Assembly: GCA_041905595.1 (NCBI GenBank)
Contig: JAYRKT010000014.1
Coordinates: 1-64,000, forward strand
Direction of reading: 5' to 3'
DNA: 64,000 bases
Source: Aliitabrizicola sp041905595
GTDB lineage: Bacteria; Pseudomonadota; Alphaproteobacteria; Rhodobacterales; Rhodobacteraceae
Shown here: in pieces, positions 26,463 through 34,016 of the stretch
Layout of the letters: each line of letters starts with the position of its first letter
Position numbering within the stretch: the stretch's first letter is position 1
Made by a program: the position numbers and the translations under genes
The notes under the pieces: model-generated
What the model saw: the letters and a program-made list of their open reading frames with translations, nothing else
The model's database searches: none
Told to the model about the DNA's origin: nothing

Positions 26463-26666
26463 TCAGACCTTGTCCTTGTCCGAGGTCGGCGTCACGTCGC
26501 GAGCCTGATTCTCGATTTCAGCCTGGCCCTCATTGATGCCTTTCTTGAAGGCGGAAACGCCTTTGCCGATTTCGCCCATCAGCGAGCTGACCTTGCCGCG
26601 CCCGAACAGGACGAGCACCACCACGGCGATAAGCAGAAGGCCGGGAAGGCCGATATTGTTCAGCAT
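26463..26666 (-). CDS. tatA: Sec-independent protein translocase TatA
   Basis: A 67-residue pore-forming Tat component: one N-terminal membrane helix (GLPGLLLIAVVVLVLFGRGK) with the conserved FGRGK hinge, an amphipathic helix (SSLMGEIGKGVSAFKKG) and a short acidic/basic tail. The start at 26666 gives the standard TatA N-terminus; an in-frame extension upstream is not expected to be used. First gene of tatABC and DUF815; the 219-base region upstream also serves the divergent WYL regulator. Confidence 0.96.
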   Translation of the reverse strand: MLNNIGLPGLLLIAVVVLVLFGRGKVSSLMGEIGKGVSAFKKGINEGQAEIENQARDVTPTSDKDKV

Positions 26667-26836
26667 GTCTGTAACTCCCTCGGGTCCGCGCCGGCGGACC
26701 GTGATTTCCCCGATCGCTGGCGACCAATCCGCGCAGGGATAGCCGCTCCACTGGCGGTAAGATAGCGCGTTTCTGCACCGATGCGCGCCCGCATTGCAGC
26801 CAGCGAGCCCGGACCGGCCCCTTGCCGGGGCCTCTC

Positions 26837-26854
26837 CTGACAGTTTATTGTCAG
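26837..26854. promoter_or_regulatory. Inverted repeat CTGACA-N6-TGTCAG, candidate operator
   Basis: A perfect 6-base inverted repeat with a 6-base AT-rich spacer (GTTTAT) lies 32 bases before the start of the WYL-domain regulator. Many WYL/YafY-like regulators control their own promoter, so an autoregulatory site is likely. Binding is inferred, not shown. Confidence 0.55.
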
Positions 26855-26885
26855 TTGCCTCCGGTTCCGCAAGGGCAAGGCCGAG

Positions 26886-27560
26886 ATGAAACGCACCGAC
26901 CGCCTGTTCAACACCCTGCAGATTCTCCGCGACGGGGATCTGCATCGCGCCGCCGACATCGCGGCGACGCTCGGCGTCTCGGTCCGGACGGTCTGGCGCG
27001 ACATGAAGACGCTCGCGGCAAGCGGCCTGCCGATCGAGGGGGAGCGCGGCCTTGGCTATATCCTCGGCGCGCCGATCACCCTTCCGCCGGTCGCCCTCGG
27101 CAAGGAGGAACTCGAGGCGCTGCGCCTTGGCATCACCCTCGTCTCCAGCGCCCAGGACCCGGCGACCGCGCGGGCGGCGAAAAGCCTGGCCGCCAAAATC
27201 GCCGCTGTCGCCCCCTTCGGCACCGAGGAAACCGGCAGCGAGAGCTTCGTCTTCTCGACGCCCGAGGCCGCCCGCGCCGCGCCGCATCTCGGCCTTCTGC
27301 GCCGCGCCCTGCGCGACCGGCTGACGCTGCTCCTGCACTATCGGGACGAAGCCGGAACCGAGAGCGAGCGGCGGATCAGGCCCCTGCACCTGGAATACTG
27401 GGGCCATGCCTGGATCCTGACCACCTGGTGCGAATTATCACAGGATTTCCGTGTATTCCGCGTCGATCTTGTGACATCGCTCCAGCCCGACGGCACTGCC
27501 TTCCTGCCCGAGCCGGGCAAGATGGCCGAAGATTACCTCGCCCGCCTCGTCCGCGCCTGA
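26886..27560 (+). CDS. WYL-domain helix-turn-helix transcriptional regulator (YafY/YobV-like)
   Basis: A 224-residue regulator with an N-terminal HTH_11 winged helix (about residues 5-58; RAADIAATLGVSVRTVWRDM is the recognition region) and a C-terminal WYL ligand-sensing domain (about 135-215; LLLHYRDEAGTESERRIRPLHLEYWG). WYL domains often bind nucleic acid or nucleotide ligands; this member's signal is unknown. A palindromic site sits just upstream. It is convergent with DUF2239 without a gap, and no obvious enzyme target lies beside it. Confidence 0.9.
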   Translation: MKRTDRLFNTLQILRDGDLHRAADIAATLGVSVRTVWRDMKTLAASGLPIEGERGLGYILGAPITLPPVALGKEELEALRLGITLVSSAQDPATARAAKSLAAKIAAVAPFGTEETGSESFVFSTPEAARAAPHLGLLRRALRDRLTLLLHYRDEAGTESERRIRPLHLEYWGHAWILTTWCELSQDFRVFRVDLVTSLQPDGTAFLPEPGKMAEDYLARLVRA

Positions 27561-28115
27561 TCAGGCCTCCCCGAGGCGCAGGGCATGGTCGCGGATATCC
27601 GCAGGCCAATCGGCGATCAGTCCGCGAAAGCGGTCCCCGTCCCCGGCAAAGAGCGCGCGCGAGGCTTCCTCGAACCCCGGGAGGTCCCCGGCGATACCAG
27701 ACAGGAAACGGTAGCAGCGCTCTCGCGCCTGGCGAAGCGCCGTGCGCCCGTCATCGGTCTTGCGAGCCTCATCCACAAGCCGACGGAGCGCGGCGGACGC
27801 GCCTCCGGGCTGACCTGCCAGCCAGTCCCAGTGGCGGGGAAGCAGCGTCACCTCGCGGGCGGTGACCCCAAGCCGTGGCCGCCCCCTGCCCCGAGCCGGG
27901 CCGTCAGCGGGCGGGGCGAAGCGCTTCCTCACCTCGTCGTCGCTGCCTCGCAGGTCGAGGTCGAGAACCCGCCCCGTCGCATCGTCGAAGATCAGGATCA
28001 GCCCCGCACCGGGGTCCTGCTTCCGAACGGCGAGCGCCACCTCGGCCAGCGGTCCCTGCGCGATGCGGCTGTGACCCTGAAAGGCCGTCCAGCTTGGGGG
28101 TGTCTCATCACTCAT
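27561..28115 (-). CDS. DUF2239 family protein
   Basis: A 184-residue cytoplasmic protein matching DUF2239: an N-terminal part with FDDATGRVLDLDLRGS, an Arg/Gly-rich stretch (PARGRGRPRLGV, about 90-103) and the conserved REVTLLPRHWDWLAGQPGGASAALRRLVDEAR core (about 105-137). The core resembles a small DNA-binding helix set, but no function is established. It is divergent from the GIY-YIG gene with a shared 94-base promoter region, and the pair is often linked in proteobacteria. Confidence 0.85.
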   Translation of the reverse strand: MSDETPPSWTAFQGHSRIAQGPLAEVALAVRKQDPGAGLILIFDDATGRVLDLDLRGSDDEVRKRFAPPADGPARGRGRPRLGVTAREVTLLPRHWDWLAGQPGGASAALRRLVDEARKTDDGRTALRQARERCYRFLSGIAGDLPGFEEASRALFAGDGDRFRGLIADWPADIRDHALRLGEA

Positions 28116-28136
28116 TGCGATCTCCTTTGATCGCCA

Positions 28137-28164
28137 AATTTACCCGGGCGATAATCCTTGTCAA
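28137..28164 (-). promoter_or_regulatory. Promoter of DUF2239 gene overlapped by CCCGGG motif
   Basis: On the minus strand a perfect -35 TTGACA (28164-28159) is followed after 16 bases by TAAATT (28142-28137). The spacer and -10 box contain the motif TTTACCCGGG-CGATAAT (28139-28155), related to the palindrome in the opposing promoter, so a repressor bound there would block this promoter. Confidence 0.5.
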
Positions 28165-28186
28165 TATTACCCGGATAATTTAAATC
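28158..28186 (+). promoter_or_regulatory. Promoter of GIY-YIG gene overlapped by a CCCGG palindrome
   Basis: TTGTCA (28158-28163), 17-base spacer, TAAATC (28181-28186). The spacer contains ATTACCCGGATAAT (28166-28179), a 14-base palindrome with one mismatched pair. The -35 boxes of the two divergent promoters overlap, so this is a compact divergent control region. Confidence 0.5.
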
Positions 28187-28209
28187 GACACCGACAGAAG
28201 GAATCGGCC

Positions 28210-28545
28210 ATGACATCCACCGCCCGAAAGACCGCAATCAACGATTACAAGGAGCGCAAGGCCTCGGCCGGGATCTATGCCATCCGCTGCGCGGGCTCGG
28301 GACAGTGCTGGGTCGGACGCGCGCCGGATACCGGTGCCATCGCCAATCGCGTCTGGTTCATGCTCCGCCAGAACGCCAGCACCCATCGCAGCCTGCAGGA
28401 GGCCTGGAACCTTCATGGGGCCGAAGCCTTCACCCTCGAGATCGTCGAAGTGCTGGACGAAGACCTGACCCCTTATGCCCGGCAGGACGCGCTGAAGACG
28501 CGGCTCGGGCATTGGGCCTCAGCCCTGGGAGCTGCGGCGATCTGA
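28210..28545 (+). CDS. GIY-YIG nuclease family protein
   Basis: A 111-residue single-domain protein. The GIY element is AGIYAIRC (about residues 20-27) and the YIG element CWVGRAPD (about 33-40), with the downstream Arg/Glu positions of the fold only partly recognisable, so nuclease activity is uncertain. This short type is usually found beside DUF2239, as here. A double-hairpin repeat follows its stop. Confidence 0.85.
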   Translation: MTSTARKTAINDYKERKASAGIYAIRCAGSGQCWVGRAPDTGAIANRVWFMLRQNASTHRSLQEAWNLHGAEAFTLEIVEVLDEDLTPYARQDALKTRLGHWASALGAAAI

Positions 28546-28552
28546 GGCGCAA

Positions 28553-28598
28553 GCCAAGATCCTTCGAAGGATCTTGGCAAATTTCTTCGAAGAAATTT
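28553..28598. repeat. Double palindromic repeat, copy 1
   Basis: Two perfect palindromes side by side: 28553-28578 (26 bases, arm GCCAAGATCCTTC) and 28579-28598 (20 bases, arm AAATTTCTTC). It lies between the convergent GIY-YIG and SDR genes, so it may act as a two-way terminator or be a REP-like element. A second copy with a compensating change is at 60838-60885. Confidence 0.85.
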
Positions 28599-28609
28599 AC
28601 AGCGCGGCC

Positions 28610-29389
28610 TCAGAGCGTCGCGTTGATCGCGCCGCCATCCAGCAGGATGTTCTGCCCGACGATGAAGCCAGCATGGGCCGAGCACAGGAAGGCGCACATC
28701 GCACCGAATTCCTGCGGCGTGCCATAGCGCCCTGCGGGGATCTTTGCCGCGCCGCGCTTTTCGACTTCGCTCAAGGCCAGACCCTCGGCCTCGGCCGCAC
28801 GCCGGTCGAGTGAAAGCGACCGGTCGGTGGCATGAGTGCCCGGCAGCATGTTGTTGATCGTCACTCCGTGCTTCGCCACCTGCCGCGAGGTGCCTGCGAC
28901 AAATCCCGTCAGCCCGGTGCGCGCGGTGTTGGACAGACCGAGCGTCGGGATCGGCGCCTTGACCGACTGCGAGGTGATGTTGACCACCCTGCCCCAGCCG
29001 CGCTCGATCATCCCCGGCAGGAAGGCCTGCATCAGCGCGATCGGCGTCAGCATGTTGGCGTCTATGGCGCGAATGAAGTCGTCACGGTTCCAGTCCGACC
29101 AGAGGCCGGGCGGCGGACCGCCGGCATTGGTCACGAGGATGTCGATTCGCCCCGCCGCCGCGATCGCGCCAGCCCGCGCCGTCGCATCGGTGATGTCGCC
29201 CGCCACGGTCAGCACCTTCACGCCAAATGCGTTGCGGATGGCTTCGGCAGCTTCCTCCAGGGCATCGGTACCCCGGGCATTCAGCACCAGATCAACGCCG
29301 GCCTCGGCCAGCGCCTCGGCACAGCCGCGGCCCAGCCCCTTCGATGCCCCACAGACCAGCGCCCGCTTGCCCTTGATGCCCAGATCCAT
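28610..29389 (-). CDS. SDR family NAD(P)-dependent oxidoreductase
   Basis: A 259-residue classical short-chain dehydrogenase. The Rossmann cofactor motif is GASKGLGRG (about residues 12-20), NAGG follows (about 88-91), and the C-terminal LDGGAINATL is standard. Where the catalytic Tyr of YxxxK is expected after the Ser in NITSQSVK, the sequence reads LGLSNTARTGL: the usual Tyr is not evident, as in some SDRs close to 3-oxoacyl-ACP reductase. The start at 29389 follows GGAGGCGG. Substrate unknown. Confidence 0.88.
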   Translation of the reverse strand: MDLGIKGKRALVCGASKGLGRGCAEALAEAGVDLVLNARGTDALEEAAEAIRNAFGVKVLTVAGDITDATARAGAIAAAGRIDILVTNAGGPPPGLWSDWNRDDFIRAIDANMLTPIALMQAFLPGMIERGWGRVVNITSQSVKAPIPTLGLSNTARTGLTGFVAGTSRQVAKHGVTINNMLPGTHATDRSLSLDRRAAEAEGLALSEVEKRGAAKIPAGRYGTPQEFGAMCAFLCSAHAGFIVGQNILLDGGAINATL

Positions 29390-29488
29390 CACCGCCTCCA
29401 ATCTGCCCTGATCCCGCAGTAGCATCGTGGCTGCGGAACGAGAAGGCGATTTGACCTTGTCCGTCCCCGCGCCCAAGATCGGCATCAC

Positions 29489-30487
29489 ATGACAGGCGAG
29501 AACCTTCCTTCCACCGATCCCCGCGGCCAGGCGGTCCAGGTCTTTGCGGCCGAGGATTTCCGCGTCCTTAGCGGTGTCAATCGCGGCGAAGGCCCCGAAA
29601 GGCCCGACCTGCTGGAACCCGGCGATGTGTACGAGCTTCGCAGCGGCGCGCGCGCCCTGCGGATGCGGCTGGTGCAGAAGGGCGACGGGGCCGAGGTGTC
29701 GGATGGTTCCGAGATCGGCGAACCGGCTGACCGGCTGGACCTGCTGGCCGCCTTGGTGTTTCTGGCCGCGCATGGCGAGCGGGTGGAAATGCTGCTTTTG
29801 GGGCACTCCTCCGGCACATACCTGCTGCCGATGTCACCGCTGGCGCGTCGGACCGGCTATACGCTGGTCGGCATCGACGAGACGCCTCGGGGGGTGCGGC
29901 TGACCGACCTGATCTGCGTTTCTTTTGCCCGGGGCACGCTCATCACGCTGCCGAGCGGGCTGCAACGACCAATCGAAGAACTGCAATCGGGCGACCGGGT
30001 GCTGACGCGGGACCATGGCCCGCAGCCGGTGGCCTGGATCGGCCGGGCCGCATTGCGGGCGCTCGGCTCCTTCGCCCCGGTGGTGATCGGGGCCGGCACG
30101 CTTGGCAATGCCCGCGACCTGATCGTCAGCCAGCACCACCGCATCTTTCTCTACCAGCGAACCCGGGCCGCGGGCCTGCCCACGAGCGAATTGCTGATCC
30201 AGGCCAAGCACCTGGTCGATGGCGAGCAGGTCTTTCAGCGCGAGGGCGGCGTGGTGGAGTATTTCAGCCTCGCCTTCGACCGGCACGAGATCATCTACGC
30301 CGAAGGCATTCCCTGCGAAAGCCTTCTGGTCAGCGAGGCAACCGTCGCCCGCCTGCCGCCTGATCTGGCGGCGGCTGTGCGCGACCGCTTCCCCGCCCTG
30401 CGGCAGGACCAGCATTTCGGCACCGAGGCCGGGCGCGAGGATTTGGACGGGTTGCGAGACGCGCTGCTGCGCGGTCCCCGGACCTGA
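29489..30487 (+). CDS. Hint domain-containing protein
   Basis: A 332-residue protein with an N-terminal region of unknown type (about 1-145) and a C-terminal Hint (Hedgehog/intein) domain from CVSFARGTLITLPSGLQRPIEEL (about 147) to about residue 290. The Cys at the domain start and the SQHHRIF segment (block B-like His) are the usual Hint features. Such Hint_2 proteins are common in Rhodobacteraceae, often with RTX-like partners; here there is no clear C-terminal cargo, so self-cleavage between the halves is the plausible activity. No signal peptide is seen. prfC starts 40 bases downstream. Confidence 0.82.
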   Translation: MTGENLPSTDPRGQAVQVFAAEDFRVLSGVNRGEGPERPDLLEPGDVYELRSGARALRMRLVQKGDGAEVSDGSEIGEPADRLDLLAALVFLAAHGERVEMLLLGHSSGTYLLPMSPLARRTGYTLVGIDETPRGVRLTDLICVSFARGTLITLPSGLQRPIEELQSGDRVLTRDHGPQPVAWIGRAALRALGSFAPVVIGAGTLGNARDLIVSQHHRIFLYQRTRAAGLPTSELLIQAKHLVDGEQVFQREGGVVEYFSLAFDRHEIIYAEGIPCESLLVSEATVARLPPDLAAAVRDRFPALRQDQHFGTEAGREDLDGLRDALLRGPRT

Positions 30488-30527
30488 CCAATGGACGAAA
30501 GCCGCCCTTTGCGCTAACAGCGCGCCC

Positions 30528-32126
30528 ATGCTCGACAACCGCGCCCAACTCCCGCCCGAAATCGCCCGTCGCCGGACCTTTGCGATCATCTCGCACCCCG
30601 ACGCCGGCAAGACGACGCTGACCGAGAAGTTCCTGCTGTTCGGGGGCGCGATCCAGATGGCCGGACAGGTGCGGGCCAAGGGCGAGGCGCGGCGCACGCG
30701 GTCGGACTTCATGAAGCTGGAGCAGGAGCGTGGAATCTCGGTCTCGGCCTCGGCCATGTCTTTCGACTATCGCCAGTTCCGCTTCAACCTCGTCGACACG
30801 CCCGGCCACTCGGACTTTTCCGAGGACACCTACCGGACGCTGACCGCCGTCGATGCCGCGATCATGGTGATCGACGGGGCGAAGGGTGTCGAAAGCCAGA
30901 CGCGCAAGCTTTTCGAAGTCTGCCGCCTGCGCGACCTGCCGATCCTGACCTTCTGCAACAAGATGGACCGGGAAAGCCGCGACACCTTCGAGATCATCGA
31001 CGAGATCCAGGAAAACCTGGCGATCGACGTCTCGCCCGCAAGCTGGCCGATCGGCATGGGCCGCGATTTCGTCGGCTGCTACGACATCCTGCACGACCGG
31101 CTGGAGCTGATGGACCGCGCCGACCGCAACCGGGTGGCGGAGTCGATCAAGATCGACGGTCTGAACGACCCGAAGCTGGCCGAGCATGTCCCGGCCGAGC
31201 TGCTGGCCAAGCTCCGCGAGGAGCTGGAGATGGCGAAGGAACTGCTGCCGGCTTTCGACCGTGAGTCCTTCCTGAACGGTTCGATGACCCCGATCTGGTT
31301 CGGTTCGGCCATCAACTCCTTCGGCGTGAAGGAACTCATGGACGGCATCGGCGAATACGGCCCCGTCCCGCAGATCCAGAAGGCGTCGGAGCGCGGCATC
31401 CTGCCCGAGGAACCGGCCGTGACCGGCTTTGTCTTCAAGGTGCAGGCCAACATGGACCCCAAGCACCGCGACCGCGTGGCCTTCGTTCGCCTCGCCTCGG
31501 GGCATTTCGAGCGCGGGATGAAGCTACTGCACGTCCGCTCGAAGAAACCGATGGCGGTGTCGAACCCGGTCCTGTTCCTGGCCGCCGACCGCGAACTGGC
31601 GGAAGAGGCCTGGGCGGGCGATATCATCGGCATCCCGAACCACGGCCAGCTTCGCATCGGCGATGCGCTGACCGAGGGCGAGACGCTGCGCTTCACCGGC
31701 ATCCCGAGCTTCGCGCCGGAACTGCTGCAGGGCGTCCGTGCGGGCGATCCGATGAAGGCCAAGCATCTGGAAAAGGCGCTGATGCAGTTTGCCGAGGAGG
31801 GTGCCGCCAAGGTGTTCAAGCCGATGATCGGCTCTGGCTTCATTGTGGGCGTTGTGGGCGCCCTGCAGTTCGACGTGCTGGCCAGCCGGATCGAGCAGGA
31901 ATACCAGCTGCCCGTCCGCTTCGAGGGGTCGCAGTTCACCTCTGCCCGGTGGGTCTCGGGACCCAAGGCGTCGCTCGAGAAGCTCATCAACGTCAACAAG
32001 GGCCACATGGCCTATGACCACGACGGCGACGCGGTCTTTCTCACGCGACTGCAATGGGACATCGACCGCGTCCAGCGCGACTATCCCGATCTCAAGCTGA
32101 CGGCCACAAAAGAGATGATGGCCTGA
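30528..32126 (+). CDS. prfC: Peptide chain release factor 3
   Basis: A 532-residue GTPase of the translation-factor family that ejects RF1/RF2 from the ribosome after peptide release. G1 (HPDAGKTT), G2 (QERGISVSASA), G3 (DTPGHSDF) and G4 (NKMDRE) motifs are all present, followed by EF-G-like beta-barrel domains. Length and start (MLDNRAQLPPEIARRRTFAIISHPD) are normal for RF3. It stands alone between the Hint-domain gene and the VPLPA-CTERM gene. Confidence 0.96.
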   Translation: MLDNRAQLPPEIARRRTFAIISHPDAGKTTLTEKFLLFGGAIQMAGQVRAKGEARRTRSDFMKLEQERGISVSASAMSFDYRQFRFNLVDTPGHSDFSEDTYRTLTAVDAAIMVIDGAKGVESQTRKLFEVCRLRDLPILTFCNKMDRESRDTFEIIDEIQENLAIDVSPASWPIGMGRDFVGCYDILHDRLELMDRADRNRVAESIKIDGLNDPKLAEHVPAELLAKLREELEMAKELLPAFDRESFLNGSMTPIWFGSAINSFGVKELMDGIGEYGPVPQIQKASERGILPEEPAVTGFVFKVQANMDPKHRDRVAFVRLASGHFERGMKLLHVRSKKPMAVSNPVLFLAADRELAEEAWAGDIIGIPNHGQLRIGDALTEGETLRFTGIPSFAPELLQGVRAGDPMKAKHLEKALMQFAEEGAAKVFKPMIGSGFIVGVVGALQFDVLASRIEQEYQLPVRFEGSQFTSARWVSGPKASLEKLINVNKGHMAYDHDGDAVFLTRLQWDIDRVQRDYPDLKLTATKEMMA

Positions 32127-32444
32127 GCCAGCCGAGCCCGGCGCGGACAAAACGAATCAATTTAAGGTGAACCGGCGTGAGCAGCGCCAGAATCCCCTTG
32201 GGCACCCTTTCGATCGGGCGAGACCGTGGCGCGAAAGGGTTAATTCAAACCATATTTTCTCTACGGGCAACAATCCACAACCAGATGCGGGATTGTAAAT
32301 GCCGGACGGTCTGAATCTTAGGACTCTGGGCGTTAAATTGTTTCAAAGGCGGCGAAATTCTGGCATCTTAATTGCGGGGGCGGAGTTTGGCCCTGTGTGT
32401 TTTTTGTACAACCCGTTTCAACTAACCAGTGATGGAGGATTTCC
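32127..32444. other. 318-base intergenic region upstream of the VPLPA-CTERM gene
   Basis: This region is clearly AT-richer than its surroundings and contains no convincing gene. It holds the candidate sigma-54 promoter at 32361-32376. A strong GGAGG ribosome-binding site lies at 32433-32437, just before the ATG at 32445. Confidence 0.6.
32361..32376 (+). promoter_or_regulatory. Candidate sigma-54 (RpoN) promoter
   Basis: The sequence TGGCATCTTAATTGCG matches the -24/-12 consensus TGGCAC-N5-TTGCW: GG at 32362-32363 and GC at 32374-32375 are exactly 10 bases apart. It would start transcription near 32387, giving a leader of about 58 bases. No clear activator palindromes are visible further upstream. 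Confidence 0.6.
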
Positions 32445-33464
32445 ATGCTTCGTAATCTGGCGCTGGCCGCTGGCGCCGCGCTTTTCCTGCCTATTGCGGC
32501 CAACGCCGCAACGGCAATCATCACCGACGGCAATGTCAGTCTGGGTGTCGACAGATTCGGTCAACTGAACGTCGGTGGTGGAGTTCGTGACGTCGCCGGT
32601 CAGACGATCGTGGGCGAACGTTGGATCGACCCGGATGGCAACCAGTACGAGTCCACCTCGCACGGCTGCCTTTGCGAAGGCTGGGGCGTTGCCGTCAACG
32701 GCACAACCGCCGGCTATGCGAACAACGCGTCCGGAACGGGCGGGCTTACCGAGATCAGCTTCGACTCTGACGCCAAGACGGCGAAAGTCGTGTCGCAGAT
32801 CAACGGTACCGACGTCTTCGTGACCCACAGCTTCGCGCTCGCCGCTGAAACCGACGATCTCTATCGGGTGAAAGTGACGATCGAGAACAAAGGGACGTCC
32901 GGCGTTACGGACGTGACCTACCGCCGGACGATGGACTGGGATACCTCGCCGACGCCGTTCAATGAATATGTCACCATCCAGGGCACCACGACCACGACCC
33001 TTCTGAACCGGTCGTCTGACAATGGCTTCTCCAGCGCCAACCCGCTGGCGAATGACGTGACAGACCTCTACGGCTGCGGATTTGACGATTTCACCGCATG
33101 CGGACCGGGCGACCATGGTGCGGTGTTCGATTTCGGCTTCGGCGATCTTGCTGCCGGCGAATCCTATTCGTTCGACATCTACTACGGTGGCGCCGCCAAC
33201 AAGAAGGACGCCCTTGCAGCGCTTGGTGCGGTGAAGGCGGAACTCTACTCGTTCGGCTGGTCGCACCTCGATCCCGATCAGAACGGCTTCTCAGCCGCTG
33301 GTGCGCGCACACCGACCTTCATCTTCGCCTTCTCTGGCGTGGGCGGCGAAGTGATCGTTCCCGATCCGGGCGCTGTGCCGCTGCCCGCTGCTGGCCTGAT
33401 GTTGATGGGTGGTCTTGGCGGTCTCGGGGCCTTCGGCGCGTTCCGCAAGCGCAAAGCGGCCTGA
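32445..33464 (+). CDS. VPLPA-CTERM sorting domain-containing protein
   Basis: A 339-residue exported protein. A signal peptide (about residues 1-21, ANAA) is followed by a beta-rich Gly/Thr/Asp-rich domain and, at the C-terminus, a VPLPAAGLML membrane segment with a short basic tail (FRKRKAA). This is the VPLPA-CTERM type of the PEP-CTERM family, recognised by an exosortase and usually displayed at the cell surface or in extracellular matrix. No exosortase gene lies in this window. A candidate sigma-54 promoter lies upstream and a strong terminator just downstream, so it is probably a single-gene unit. Its function is unknown. Confidence 0.88.
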   Translation: MLRNLALAAGAALFLPIAANAATAIITDGNVSLGVDRFGQLNVGGGVRDVAGQTIVGERWIDPDGNQYESTSHGCLCEGWGVAVNGTTAGYANNASGTGGLTEISFDSDAKTAKVVSQINGTDVFVTHSFALAAETDDLYRVKVTIENKGTSGVTDVTYRRTMDWDTSPTPFNEYVTIQGTTTTTLLNRSSDNGFSSANPLANDVTDLYGCGFDDFTACGPGDHGAVFDFGFGDLAAGESYSFDIYYGGAANKKDALAALGAVKAELYSFGWSHLDPDQNGFSAAGARTPTFIFAFSGVGGEVIVPDPGAVPLPAAGLMLMGGLGGLGAFGAFRKRKAA

Positions 33465-33483
33465 GAATCTGATGACATCGGTT

Positions 33484-33524
33484 GCGGGCAGGCGTTTACT
33501 GGCGCCTGCCCGCTTTCTTTTTTC
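33484..33524 (+). terminator. Rho-independent terminator after the VPLPA-CTERM gene
   Basis: An 11-base perfect GC-rich stem (GCGGGCAGGCG at 33484-33494 with CGCCTGCCCGC at 33503-33513), an 8-base loop, then a T-rich run TTTCTTTTTT. It ends 15 bases before the next gene, so that gene probably has its own weak start or depends on readthrough. Confidence 0.88.
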
Positions 33525-33539
33525 CGAAGGTTTCGAATT

Positions 33540-34007
33540 ATGTTTCGTAACATCCTCTTCGCCGTGACGATGCTTTCGCCGCTTGCCGCCCAAGCGGAAG
33601 ACCAGACTTGGCAGAGCAACTGCCAGAATGGGGCCTGCACACTGGTCCGCAGCGTCGCGGAAGCCGGCACCGGTCGCACGGTGGCCACCTTCATCGTCGC
33701 CCTGTCCAAGGCGCAGGCCACCGCGCGGGTGGGCGTCGCCCTGCCGCTCGGCACGGCGCTGGATGCCGGGGTCCGCATGAAGGCCGGGGACAAGACCCTG
33801 TCTGTTCCCTTCCAGGTGTGTTTCCCAGACGGCTGCCGCGCGACAGTTGAGGCGGACGAACCGACTCTCGCCGCGCTGACTGGGGCGGACGCGGTCGAGG
33901 TTCAGTTCTTCCCGTTTTCCTCGGACAAGCCCGTGGCCATCGACGTTCCGATGAACGGTCTGGCGGACGCGGTCACCGCCGCGCGCGCGTCCCTCGCTCA
34001 GCCCTGA
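33540..34007 (+). CDS. Invasion-associated locus B (IalB)-like protein
   Basis: A 155-residue exported protein with a signal peptide (about residues 1-19, QAE) and four cysteines (two in CQNGAC, two in CFPDGC) as in the IalB family. The pattern LPLG after a central strand and PFQVCFPDGC is a hallmark of this group. In Bartonella IalB affects erythrocyte entry; in free-living Rhodobacteraceae the role is unknown and probably envelope-related. The terminator immediately before it makes its promoter unclear. Confidence 0.85.
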   Translation: MFRNILFAVTMLSPLAAQAEDQTWQSNCQNGACTLVRSVAEAGTGRTVATFIVALSKAQATARVGVALPLGTALDAGVRMKAGDKTLSVPFQVCFPDGCRATVEADEPTLAALTGADAVEVQFFPFSSDKPVAIDVPMNGLADAVTAARASLAQP

Positions 34008-34016
34008 TCAGCCGGG

